Notes under the pieces: generated by a model
Told to the model about the DNA's origin: nothing
Database searches by the model: none
The model's input: only the letters and a program-made list of their open reading frames with translations
Assembly (NCBI RefSeq): GCF_004136555.1
Contig: NZ_NOIT01000005.1
Span: forward strand, 62,001 to 126,000
Reading direction: 5' to 3'
Length of the DNA: 64,000 nucleotides
Source: Kocuria carniphila
GTDB taxonomy: Bacteria; Actinomycetota; Actinomycetes; Actinomycetales; Micrococcaceae
In this document: positions 33,629-42,251 of the stretch, in pieces
Layout of the letters: each line of letters begins with the position of its first letter
Numbering within the stretch: position 1 is the stretch's first letter
Made by a program: the position numbers and the translations under genes

Positions 33629-33641
33629 GAACAACGATAAC
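33603..33641. promoter_or_regulatory. Direct repeats ACGATAAC at the MocR/EamA divergent start
   Basis: ACGATAAC occurs at 33603-33610 and 33634-33641, three helical turns apart (31 bp), overlapping the start codons of both genes. TATATT (about 33619-33624) lies between them. MocR-family regulators are known to bind direct repeats, so this is a candidate operator. Confidence 0.45.
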
Positions 33642-35039
33642 AGCTCCAGGATTGTTACTCAGCTGCGCCGGTGGATTGCTGACGCCGCACCCGGGGCGCA
33701 GTTGCCATCCAGCAGGGCGCTGGTCGACCAATACCGAGTAAGCCCGCTGACCGTTCAGAAGGCGTTACGAGTTCTGGTCACTCAGGGTCTGATTGAAACC
33801 CGACCAGGTGTGGGAACTTTTGTGCGTCTAGTACGGACCTCTCGCCCCGCCGACTATGGTTGGCAGACTGCTGCGTTGCGGTCACCTATGACCAATCCGC
33901 AGACAGTCTCCACGGCCCTCCGAAGCGCGCCTAACGATGTCATTGCATTCCACTCCGGCTATCCCTGTCGAGAACTTTTGCCCGAACGATTGGTGAGGAG
34001 CGCCGTCGGCCGGGTTGGCCGCACGGAAACGGTCCTGTCACAACCGCCCGTCGCCGGGCTACCGGAGCTGCAGCAATGGTTCGCGCAGGAACTCGCTGCT
34101 AGCGTCCCGGCTAATGAAAATGCCCTGTCGGCTCGGGACGTGATCGTACTTCCAGGCACCCAGAGCGGACTCAGTTCGTTGTTCCGCGCATTGGCGGGGG
34201 CGGGGCAACCGGTTCTCATGGAATCTCCAACGTATTGGGGAGCGATTCTAGCCGCCCACCAAAGTGGCGTGCACATCATCCCGGTGCCCACAGGAGTGCA
34301 GGGGCCAGACCCTTCTCAGCTTGAACGTGCCTTTACGGAAAGCGGTTCCAGGGTGTTCTATTCTCAGCCGAATTACGCCAACCCCACCGGTGCTCAGTGG
34401 TCTGGTCAACGAGGTAGGGAGGTGGTAGACGTGGTTCGAAGGCACGGAGCATTCCTAATTGAAGACGATTGGGCTCATGACTTCGGGATAGAAACTGAAC
34501 CACGTCCACTGGCTGCGGGCGATGACTCCGGACATGTCATATATCTTCGATCGCTGACTAAGAGTGTTTCACCGGCGCTTAGGGTTGGTGCTGTCATCGC
34601 GAGGGGGCCGGCCCGAGATCGGATCCTGGCCGACCGAGCGGCCGAGACGATGTATGTCAGCGGCCTACTGCAAACGGCCACACTGGATGTCGTTACCCAA
34701 CCGGGTTGGCGAACCCATCTCAGAGGATTGAGGCAGCAACTCCAGTCACGACGAGATCTCCTTCTCACCAGCTTGCGAGAACACGCACCCCAAGCTCATG
34801 TGGAGCACGTACCGACCGGGGGGTTGAACCTATGGGCGCAGCTACCTGAGGGCACTGATTTGGACCGGGTTGTCAGACGCTGCGAAACCGCCGGTGTCAT
34901 CGTCGCTTCGGGCGCCGAGTGGTTTCCGGCGGAGCCCACCGCTCCGTTTATTCGACTGAACTACGCGGGTCCAAATCCTGCGGCTTTTCCCGAGGGTGCG
35001 CGAATACTTGGTCAGATACTCGACAATAGGCGCGGTTAG
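33627..35039 (+). CDS. MocR-family regulator (GntR wHTH fused to PLP aminotransferase-like domain)
   Basis: The 470-residue protein has an N-terminal GntR winged helix (residues 1-75, YRVSPLTVQKALRVLVTQGL) and a fold-type I aminotransferase domain with the PLP-lysine region LRSLTKSVSPALRVG (Lys near residue 312) and QPNYANPTGAQWSGQ. MocR proteins use the aminotransferase fold as an effector sensor. The ATG at 33627 lies only a few bases from a TATATT sequence, suggesting a very short or leaderless transcript. It is divergent from an EamA exporter, its probable target. Confidence 0.88.
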   Translation: MNNDNSSRIVTQLRRWIADAAPGAQLPSSRALVDQYRVSPLTVQKALRVLVTQGLIETRPGVGTFVRLVRTSRPADYGWQTAALRSPMTNPQTVSTALRSAPNDVIAFHSGYPCRELLPERLVRSAVGRVGRTETVLSQPPVAGLPELQQWFAQELAASVPANENALSARDVIVLPGTQSGLSSLFRALAGAGQPVLMESPTYWGAILAAHQSGVHIIPVPTGVQGPDPSQLERAFTESGSRVFYSQPNYANPTGAQWSGQRGREVVDVVRRHGAFLIEDDWAHDFGIETEPRPLAAGDDSGHVIYLRSLTKSVSPALRVGAVIARGPARDRILADRAAETMYVSGLLQTATLDVVTQPGWRTHLRGLRQQLQSRRDLLLTSLREHAPQAHVEHVPTGGLNLWAQLPEGTDLDRVVRRCETAGVIVASGAEWFPAEPTAPFIRLNYAGPNPAAFPEGARILGQILDNRRG

Positions 35040-35057
35040 TCGGGCGTGCAATGTTAA

Positions 35058-35864
35058 TCATGCCAAATTTGATGTTTCTTCAAATAAGTCCTTGGGCCAA
35101 AGAGTTCCTGGATTCTCGTATCCACGAAGCAGGCTTGGGTGCCCATGGAACCACTCCGAATCAAGACGGTGGATGCTTCTAAATCCATTGGTCTCAGATA
35201 TTATAATGCTGGACTGGTTGATTAGCTGCATGGTGAGAGCGAAAACCGCTCGTGCGTAGCCAGCTTGAATCGTTGTAGAGTTCTCGGCGTCGGAAATCGC
35301 AGGTAGTTGGGGTAAAGCTCGATGGGCAACCCCATTGCGATATCTGATCGCCTCCCCGAGGGGCTCAGCGACCTCGAGGCCCCTGTAAACTACTGGATTC
35401 GTAGGGTATTTACCCGTCCAACTCATAAACCCTCGAATGCGAAAACCGCCGGGTAGTCTTCCGTCGGTCAGATTTCGTAAAGTATCTACCGATCTTGGCA
35501 CAGTAGTTTTCCTGTCGTGCGCGAGGTAGGCTGAACCCTGAGGGGTGCTATGTAATCCAGGGCCAGCAAAATACTTGATTTTAGAATTCGAATTTTCCCG
35601 TGTCAAGCTTTCCAATAGCGACCCACAGTCACTAATGAATCTTTCCCAGGCTGCTATGGAAAGCAAGAGTGTCAGTGGGTTAAGGGTTGATCTTGGCTGC
35701 TTTCCGCGCACCTCGTGTTCATTATGAATTAAGATCAAATCCAGCGCATCACGAAGTCCTCGCTTTGCGTCCTTGAATATTCCTGCAAAACCATCTTCAA
35801 AAATCTCCTTATTTTCGAGGGGAAAAATTGTCTCATGGTTCCGAGCGGAGTCATCTTGAGTCAT
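35058..35864 (-). CDS. HEPN-like protein (RiboL-PSP-HEPN type), stand-alone
   Basis: This 268-residue soluble protein is in distinctly AT-richer DNA than its surroundings. It contains a WERFISDCGSLLESL helix early and the motif RNGVAH (R-x4-H) near residues 175-180, the signature catalytic pair of HEPN ribonucleases. The arrangement resembles RiboL-PSP-HEPN proteins. No MNT nucleotidyltransferase partner is adjacent. ATG 35864 has AAAGGAGG about ten bases upstream. A defence or toxin role is inferred only from the motif and the foreign base composition. Confidence 0.6.
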   Translation of the reverse strand: MTQDDSARNHETIFPLENKEIFEDGFAGIFKDAKRGLRDALDLILIHNEHEVRGKQPRSTLNPLTLLLSIAAWERFISDCGSLLESLTRENSNSKIKYFAGPGLHSTPQGSAYLAHDRKTTVPRSVDTLRNLTDGRLPGGFRIRGFMSWTGKYPTNPVVYRGLEVAEPLGEAIRYRNGVAHRALPQLPAISDAENSTTIQAGYARAVFALTMQLINQSSIIISETNGFRSIHRLDSEWFHGHPSLLRGYENPGTLWPKDLFEETSNLA

Positions 35865-36069
35865 TTGTCCGTCGCCTCCTTTGATAATTTGTAGGTAGTG
35901 ACTGGCCTCACAGTACATTGCGTGCCGCTGGAGACCGCCCATAGCGCTTGCCTACTTGTCCGTCAGCAGATTCTGGCAGACCGAAAACTCCGCCATGACG
36001 CGGATTACACTCCCCCGCCGCGACTAGCGCCACTGGTGTACCACCTAGTAACGGGGTTAGGGTGAGCGG

Positions 36070-37419
36070 ATGCTTTCAACTGAACAGGCGGCTTATAAAC
36101 TCGCCTTTTTGATAGCCGACGCTTTGATCCGAAGCGGCTCGGGATCAGCCAGTACCACCAAGTCCCTCTTGTCGATCTTCCAGAAAACCGAGATGCCCAA
36201 CGTGACGGTCAGCGTCAGCTTGGGCCAGGTCACCATCAGTCACCAGGAAGAGCCCGACGACGCTCCCAGCACCCGGATCCTCGAATCCGAACCGGGCACG
36301 CTGGATATCGGCCTGCGCACCGAGACCGGTGAGGTCCTCGAAGCGTTCGTGCTCAATCAGCTCACCATCGAGGAAGCCATCCGCGAGATGGAAGAAGTCA
36401 CGGCCAAGTCGCGTGTCGTCGGGCACCGGCTGACTGCCACGGGCTTCGCGATGTTCGGCGTCGGCTTCTCCTTGATCCTGGGCGGCGGACTGGTCACCAC
36501 CATCAGCGCCGCCTTCATCGCGGCGGCCGTGTACACCGTCTACGCCTTGGTTGTACGCACTCAGGCACCCATGATCTTCAGCCTCGCCGCGGGCGGTTTC
36601 ACCGCGGTTATCGGCGCGTGCATTTCCGGACTTTTCTTTTCGACGTCCCAGCCTGCGGTCTGCATCGTTGCCTCCCTTGCTGCCTGGTTGGCGGGCATCG
36701 CCGCCTACGGCGCGGTGCACGATGTCATCACCGGCTGGTACCTCTCGGCCTCGGGCCGGATCCTTGACGTGCTCACCAGTACCGCCGGCCTGGTCGCCGG
36801 TGTGACTCTGGGTATCCACTTGATGCAGCCGATCTTCGGTGAGGACATGAACTTCATCGAGACGCTCGAGATGGATGACACCCGCTGGGGCCTCTCAGTG
36901 CTCGGCGCCACGTTGGTATCGGCTGGCTTCGCGCTCGCCTCCGGTGGTCGCGGGTGGAAGCTCGGTGCCTTGGGCCTGTTCGGCGGGGTGGTGATGCTCC
37001 TTATGCTTTCCCTTTCTACCGCGGGCATCAGTTCCTTCGCAGCAATCTTGGTCGCGTCAATCGCAGCGGGTGCCGTGTGTGTGGTGCTCACGCGTGCGCT
37101 CAACATGGCCTCCAACGCTTCACTGATGGTCGTCCTCTTACCGTTGTTCCCTGGCATGTTGGTCTACCAGGGCGTGCTGGGCACGATCTTCGGTATGGAC
37201 GGCGCTAATGATTCGTTGTTGGAAGCCACCATTACCGCGTTCTGCCTGTCCATGGGCGGCATCTTGGGTCAGTACCTCGCCTCCGAGGCGCTGTGGGCGA
37301 GCCGCCGTAAGCAGTTCACCCACAAGCACCCGGACCGCGCCTTCCGCAAGGAGATGGCCGACGAGGAGAATTTCAGCGACATCATGGTCCCGATCTTCTC
37401 CAAGCCGTTCACCCAGTAA
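36070..37419 (+). CDS. thrE: Threonine/serine exporter ThrE family
   Basis: The 449-residue protein has an N-terminal cytoplasmic domain (AAYKLAFLIADALIRSGSGSASTTKSLL) and a C-terminal set of about ten hydrophobic helices (GFSLILGGGLVTTISAAFIA; MVVLLPLFPGMLVYQGVLG), matching the two-part ThrE architecture known from Corynebacterium. It exports threonine and serine. ATG 36070 is preceded by GGTGAGCGG. Length is comparable to the family (about 480). Confidence 0.85.
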   Translation: MLSTEQAAYKLAFLIADALIRSGSGSASTTKSLLSIFQKTEMPNVTVSVSLGQVTISHQEEPDDAPSTRILESEPGTLDIGLRTETGEVLEAFVLNQLTIEEAIREMEEVTAKSRVVGHRLTATGFAMFGVGFSLILGGGLVTTISAAFIAAAVYTVYALVVRTQAPMIFSLAAGGFTAVIGACISGLFFSTSQPAVCIVASLAAWLAGIAAYGAVHDVITGWYLSASGRILDVLTSTAGLVAGVTLGIHLMQPIFGEDMNFIETLEMDDTRWGLSVLGATLVSAGFALASGGRGWKLGALGLFGGVVMLLMLSLSTAGISSFAAILVASIAAGAVCVVLTRALNMASNASLMVVLLPLFPGMLVYQGVLGTIFGMDGANDSLLEATITAFCLSMGGILGQYLASEALWASRRKQFTHKHPDRAFRKEMADEENFSDIMVPIFSKPFTQ

Positions 37420-37443
37420 CTCCAGCGGCACCGACGGCTGGGG

Positions 37444-37947
37444 TTACTTCCCCATGCCGTCGCCCACGCGCTGGATCAGACCCCTGATATTGGTGAGAGT
37501 CCTGTCCACGCGATCGTCGAGCGACATGGTCTCCTCCATCTGACGGATGCCCTCGGGCTTCCTTTTTCCGCGCGTGTAGTCGCTGCATGCAAGGTCGGAA
37601 CAGAGGTAGGTCCCCACAGTGTTGTAGCGATCCTTGGCGGATTTCGAGCGCTGGATCGATACCAGGGAGACTCCGCTACCGGGGTGCAGGGTCAGGCAGA
37701 TCTGGCACATGCGTGCGCCACCTTTGCCCTTATGAGGGTTTTTCTCCAGGACCAACCCGCGCAAACCATTCTCGGTCTCGGCAACTACATATCCAGTGCG
37801 TGGGGATTTCGGGTCGATCCAGCTGAGGAAGATCTGGGATTCCCAGTCGATGCTGAACAGGTCCTGCGGAATGTTGATGCGCTGTGAAGCGCCCTTGGAG
37901 CAATTGATGAAGCTCTTGCGGATCTCGGATTCGGTGTGTGAATGCAT
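37444..37947 (-). CDS. FBP-domain protein (FusB/elongation factor G-binding type)
   Basis: The 167-residue protein has an N-terminal helical region and a C-terminal treble-clef zinc finger with Cys pairs MCQICLTLHPGSG and GTYLCSDLACSDYTRGKRKP. This is the hallmark of FBP proteins (FusB/FusC), which bind EF-G and help release it from ribosomes. FusB-type proteins confer fusidic-acid protection in staphylococci. The chromosomal actinobacterial versions are less studied. ATG 37947 starts MHSHTESEIRKSF. Confidence 0.85.
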   Translation of the reverse strand: MHSHTESEIRKSFINCSKGASQRINIPQDLFSIDWESQIFLSWIDPKSPRTGYVVAETENGLRGLVLEKNPHKGKGGARMCQICLTLHPGSGVSLVSIQRSKSAKDRYNTVGTYLCSDLACSDYTRGKRKPEGIRQMEETMSLDDRVDRTLTNIRGLIQRVGDGMGK

Positions 37948-38255
37948 GGTTGAAAGCTTTCGGTTTACTCTGCCCGCGCGCCTCACCACTGAGAAGGCAC
38001 GTTTAAGGACCCGGACCTTGGTGTCACGGAAGGCAGGCAGAAAAATGGGATGACAGAACGAATGCCTCAAAGGGCATAAAGGATTGCGACCGTGGATGAA
38101 ATTCACACGGGCGTCGCAGTCACGCAGCTCTATCTAGTGCCGGCATCTGACAAGCCGACAACCCCCTGACGCCCGAAGGCTCACTCACCACCGAAGTGGA
38201 TGCCGAAGATGTACGTGGGAATCGTATACCCGACGTCAACTCCCCACGAGGCGAG
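37948..38255. other. Intergenic region without a recognisable gene
   Basis: This 308-bp gap lies between the start of the FBP-type gene and the end of the histidine kinase gene, both on the minus strand. It must hold the FBP promoter. I saw no convincing reading frame, RNA or terminator in it. Confidence 0.5.
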
Positions 38256-40229
38256 TCAGCCCACAGGCAGCTCTGCGCGCACCCTGAACCCACCATCGCC
38301 AGTGGGTCCGGCATGCACCGAACCACCCAATGCCTCGACCCGTTCGCGGATTCCCGCAAGACCCAGCCCGGCACCCGGGGCAGCGGGAACGGCTGAACCC
38401 GAGGCGGCGTCGTCGGCGGGGCCGTTGACCACGTCCATGACGATCCCGCGGTCGGAAACGTCCACCCCCGCGGTGATTGCGGAGCCCGGGGAGTGCCGCA
38501 CGGCGTTACTGAGCGCCTCCTGCAGCACCCGGTACGCGGTGAGAGCGGTCGCCGCGGGTACGTCGGTGTCCAGTGAATCGCGTCCGGACCGCACGTCGAA
38601 TTCGATCCGCGCGCCAGACTGCCGAGTGGATTCAATGAGCGCCGGGACGTCCGCGAGCGTGGGTTGCGGGACCAGTTGCGCGTCCGCGGAGCCTCGCAGA
38701 ATGGTGAGCAGCCCGCGCATCTCCGTGAGCGCGCGTCGGGAGGACTGAGCAATCGAGGTGAACTCGCCAGCAGTTCGCTCGTCCATCCCCGGGAGTCGGT
38801 ACTCCGCAGTCGTGGCCTGCACACTGATCACTGACATGCTGTGGGCGACCACGTCATGCAGTTCCTGGGCGATCCGGTTGCGTTCCTGAAGCTCACGCCG
38901 TTGAGCGCTCTCCTCCGCACTTGCTCGCCGCGCCGCCTGAAGCGCCGAACGGCCCAGCAGCTGCTGCCGCACGAGAATACCCAGGGCGAGGACACCGGCC
39001 GAGACCGACGCCGCGACGATCAAGCTGGAGAGCGCCCCGCCCGAGACGTCCGTCCGCAACAGGAACACCGCGGGGAGGGGCGCAGTGCTGGCCACCAGCC
39101 AGCCAACCACGGCGTAGGGCCAGGGTCGGCGGAGCGCCACCAGCAGCAGGACGAAACCATGCACCATCAGCGTGGTTACCGGCCACGGCCAGGGTGGGCC
39201 CAGCGTGGAGGCAGTAACCGCGGCGGTAGCAAGGACGGCGACGGCGTTCCCCACCATCCCGACCACGGGCCACCTCACGGCGGCCACCAAGGACGCGCTG
39301 TGAACGATCGCGACCACCATCGCCAGGACAACGGGCACGGCGTAGAGGACTCCGAACAGGGGCCAGGAGATCGCCAGTAACACGACGGCGGCAAAGGCGG
39401 TGGTGAGCCATGCCCAGCCGTCCGCAGAGGCGAAACGTGCGAGGTGGGGTTCGGAGTGCTCGGTTTCTCGTGTGGCTCGGTTGGCAATGCTGTCCGTGCG
39501 CGGGCCTTGGTGAGAGGCCCAGGGCGGAAGGTCGGGCTGACCGGGTTGCACCTCGCGGGAGGCGGGGCCGCCGCCGTTTCCCAGCGCAGCCTTGGTGACC
39601 AGGGCGTCGAGGCTGGCGAGGCCGTGCAGGACGGCTGGCAACGAGACGAGGAAGACAAAGCCCGTCACGAAATTGAATGCGGCCTCTAGCGCAAAGCTGC
39701 CGGAGATCGATGACGGGATCGCGCCGTTCGACGTCGCGTCGAGAACGAGTTCGACCAGGCCGTTATTGTCCTCTGGGAGAAACATGCCCCAAAAGAAATA
39801 TGTCACTCCACCCAGGGCGGTGGCCGTCCAGGACACCGCGACCGAGAAGGTCAACGTGCGCAGCGGAAAAGCAATGAGGGTTTCGAAGACCAAGTCGAGC
39901 CACAACCGCGGATCCGCCATGGTTTTCATCCACCCGAACATCCCCGGCTGTTTGGTGCGGTACCGCGCCCGCGGCAGATCGACTCCCCAGTGGCGCAATC
40001 GCGAGCGGGAGAGTCGAGCGAAGGCCCCGGCAAGCACCAGGGTGAGGGGCAGCAGCAGCGCGCCCACCCAGACGATGAACGTGCCCAGCGACACGGACAA
40101 CATGGGGATGAGGAGTACGAAAGCGAACACCGAGATGAAGAATCCCGGCAGCACATAGGCGTAGTCGCGGCCGAGCTGCCGCGGGAGCCGAACCCACAAC
40201 GGGGCCCGTGTGGCGGATGATGATGACAT
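38256..40229 (-). CDS. Sensor histidine kinase (NarL-system type) with N-terminal membrane 'Sensor' domain
   Basis: The 657-residue kinase has an N-terminal PF13796-like sensor with several helices (VLPGFFISVFAFVLLIPMLS) and a second membrane block (about 270-400). The dimerisation/phosphoacceptor motif RNRIAQELHDVVAHSMSVIS has its His near residue 470. The HATPase_c domain ends PGAGLGLAGIRERVEALGG. Its ATG overlaps the stop of the DMT-permease gene (TGATG), so the two are translationally coupled. The divergent response-regulator gene at 41424 is the obvious partner. Confidence 0.9.
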   Translation of the reverse strand: MSSSSATRAPLWVRLPRQLGRDYAYVLPGFFISVFAFVLLIPMLSVSLGTFIVWVGALLLPLTLVLAGAFARLSRSRLRHWGVDLPRARYRTKQPGMFGWMKTMADPRLWLDLVFETLIAFPLRTLTFSVAVSWTATALGGVTYFFWGMFLPEDNNGLVELVLDATSNGAIPSSISGSFALEAAFNFVTGFVFLVSLPAVLHGLASLDALVTKAALGNGGGPASREVQPGQPDLPPWASHQGPRTDSIANRATRETEHSEPHLARFASADGWAWLTTAFAAVVLLAISWPLFGVLYAVPVVLAMVVAIVHSASLVAAVRWPVVGMVGNAVAVLATAAVTASTLGPPWPWPVTTLMVHGFVLLLVALRRPWPYAVVGWLVASTAPLPAVFLLRTDVSGGALSSLIVAASVSAGVLALGILVRQQLLGRSALQAARRASAEESAQRRELQERNRIAQELHDVVAHSMSVISVQATTAEYRLPGMDERTAGEFTSIAQSSRRALTEMRGLLTILRGSADAQLVPQPTLADVPALIESTRQSGARIEFDVRSGRDSLDTDVPAATALTAYRVLQEALSNAVRHSPGSAITAGVDVSDRGIVMDVVNGPADDAASGSAVPAAPGAGLGLAGIRERVEALGGSVHAGPTGDGGFRVRAELPVG

Positions 40230-41287
40230 CAGGACCAGCTTCTCTCATTAGTGACGGCGGCACCATGGCGCGCCGGAGTAGATCTGTACGAGGCGAGGGT
40301 CGACGGCGCTCGGGCCGGCCGGCCGACTGAGGCTTCGTGGGGTGCCCGCGCGGGTCGCAGTACCGAAGGGTGCGCTCGCACCAACAAAAGGACGCCGAGT
40401 ACGGCGAACACAGCAACGACGGCCAAGGTCATCAGGACGGGGGTCGGCATGGGCGCATACTCACCGAGCAGCAGCGCCCCGATTCCCACTGCGGTGAGCG
40501 GGTCGATCACGGTGAGCCCCGCCAGCACGGTTTCCGGTGGGCCGCTGAGGTAGGCGGTCTGTACGACCCACATTCCGGTGATCGAACCGAGGATCAATCC
40601 TGTGATCAAGAACCAGTGCACCGCTGATAGTGCCCCGAAGATGACGGGCAGGAGATCGGGACCGAGCACAGCGCCGTCGAACGCCTGCAGGAGCGTGAAC
40701 AGAAGGACATGGGTGCTCGCGGCCACCGTCCCGAACAAGACACCGGCGCACGCAATGCGAGCCAGGTGACCGGTTGAGCTGTTGGCCACGGCGGCACCCA
40801 CGGCGGAGAACACCACGAGCAGACAGCCGAGCGTGAGCAGGCGACCGGGTGAGGCCTCGGGGTCGATCGACCATTTCGCTGAAACAGCCACGAACAGACC
40901 CACGGACACGATCGTGATCACGATCCCCGCCATGACGCCCTTGGACATCTGGGTCTTAACCTGATCGGTTCCTTTGGAACGTGCCGCTCGCAGGCTGAGA
41001 ATCACGGCGGCCACCAGGGAGAGCGTTCCCAACGGTTGAATGAGCGCCACGGGAGCGAGCCCCAGGGCAATCACGTTGAGCACCGTTTCAAGCACGAGCA
41101 GTGCCAGTCCCACTAGCCACAGGGGGCTGCGGAAGATGCGGCGGACAACATGGGCACGCGGCGTCGTCGGGCTTGCCGGAGCGGCGGCGTCGGCAGAGCG
41201 ACCCGTGACCACCCGGTGCTGCAGATGCGTTCCGAGGGCCAGGCAGAGAGCCGCGACAAGGGCGATACCAATGGCGAAGGTGAACAT
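40229..41287 (-). CDS. DMT-superfamily multi-helix permease coupled to a histidine kinase
   Basis: The protein of about 352 residues has nine or ten hydrophobic helices, beginning MFTFAIGIALVAALCLALGTHLQH. SPLWLVGLALLVLETVLNVIALGLAPVALIQPLG is characteristic of DMT permeases related to NIPA/EamA. A His/Arg-rich cytoplasmic tail ends it. ATG 41287 fits the membrane start better than an in-frame start 39 bases upstream. The stop overlaps the kinase start. Transport substrate unknown. A sensory accessory role is possible. Confidence 0.75.
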   Translation of the reverse strand: MFTFAIGIALVAALCLALGTHLQHRVVTGRSADAAAPASPTTPRAHVVRRIFRSPLWLVGLALLVLETVLNVIALGLAPVALIQPLGTLSLVAAVILSLRAARSKGTDQVKTQMSKGVMAGIVITIVSVGLFVAVSAKWSIDPEASPGRLLTLGCLLVVFSAVGAAVANSSTGHLARIACAGVLFGTVAASTHVLLFTLLQAFDGAVLGPDLLPVIFGALSAVHWFLITGLILGSITGMWVVQTAYLSGPPETVLAGLTVIDPLTAVGIGALLLGEYAPMPTPVLMTLAVVAVFAVLGVLLLVRAHPSVLRPARAPHEASVGRPARAPSTLASYRSTPARHGAAVTNERSWS

Positions 41288-41423
41288 GCCCTGATCGTGG
41301 GGCTGCGCTCGCGGTCCGGTCATCACCCTGCAGAGTGATCCGTGCTGATACCTGAGAGGGATATTCGTGGCGACCCGCCCGAGACATAATGCGGGCGCGG
41401 TGCACCGGGGCTAGCCTCAAGGC

Positions 41424-42125
41424 ATGGCCCAGAACCAGATGCCGCCGGCGCACCACGATGATCCCGCGATTCGGGTGATCATCGTGGATGACCAGGCGAT
41501 GGTGCGTCAGGGCTTCGGGGCGTTACTCGATGCGCAGCGTGACATCATCGTGGTCGGCAGCGCCGCCGATGGCAGCGAGGTGGTCGAACTGGTCCGCCGG
41601 TCTCGCCCTGATGTGATCCTGATGGACATCCGCATGCCCAAGCTCAACGGCCTGGATGCCGCGCGAGCGGTGAAGGCGATGCCCGGTCTGGAGCATCCGC
41701 GGATCATCATGCTGACCACCTTCGACGCGGATGAGTACGTGTTCTCCGCGTTGCGCGCCGGGGCTAGCGGCTTCTTGCTGAAGGACGCCACGGCGGAGGA
41801 CCTGGTGTCCGCGGTGCGGATCGTGGCCGCGGGGGAGTCGCTGCTGGCGCCGTCGATCACCAGCAAACTCATTGCCGATTACGCCCGCCGGCCCAGCACG
41901 CGGCGCGATACGGCGGCGCTGTCCCCGCTGACCGAACGGGAGCTCGGGGTCATGAAGCTCGTGGCCACCGGCAAATCGAATGCGGAGATCGCAGAGGAAC
42001 TGTTCGTGGCTGAACAGACCGTGAAGTCCCACGTCTCGCGGATCCTCAGCAAGTTGGGGCTGCGTGATCGCACGCAGATCGTGGTGGCAGCCTATGAATC
42101 GGGTCTGGTGAGCACCGAGCGCTGA
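41424..42125 (+). CDS. LuxR/NarL-type response regulator
   Basis: The 233-residue regulator has a receiver domain (IIVDDQAMVRQGFGALL; phosphoacceptor Asp in VILMDIRMPKLNG; conserved LTTF and LLKDA segments) and a C-terminal LuxR helix-turn-helix (LTERELGVMKLVATGKSNAE, then KSHVSRILSKLGLRDR). It is divergent from the permease-kinase pair and is their likely output regulator. The 136-bp divergent gap is the probable control region. Confidence 0.93.
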   Translation: MAQNQMPPAHHDDPAIRVIIVDDQAMVRQGFGALLDAQRDIIVVGSAADGSEVVELVRRSRPDVILMDIRMPKLNGLDAARAVKAMPGLEHPRIIMLTTFDADEYVFSALRAGASGFLLKDATAEDLVSAVRIVAAGESLLAPSITSKLIADYARRPSTRRDTAALSPLTERELGVMKLVATGKSNAEIAEELFVAEQTVKSHVSRILSKLGLRDRTQIVVAAYESGLVSTER

Positions 42126-42251
42126 CGCCTCTGGCACCGCGGTGGCTACCTCTCGCGTAGGGGTGTGGAACCGCTCCCCAGAGTGATGAAACGGGGCGAA
42201 CCTGCGCCATAGCTTCCTCGTAATCGATACGCATTGATACGAGGAGTCACG

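Noticed and set aside
38841-39380. Open frames opposite the histidine kinase
   Set aside because: They are low-complexity charged translations antisense to a well-supported kinase with its His and ATP-binding motifs.
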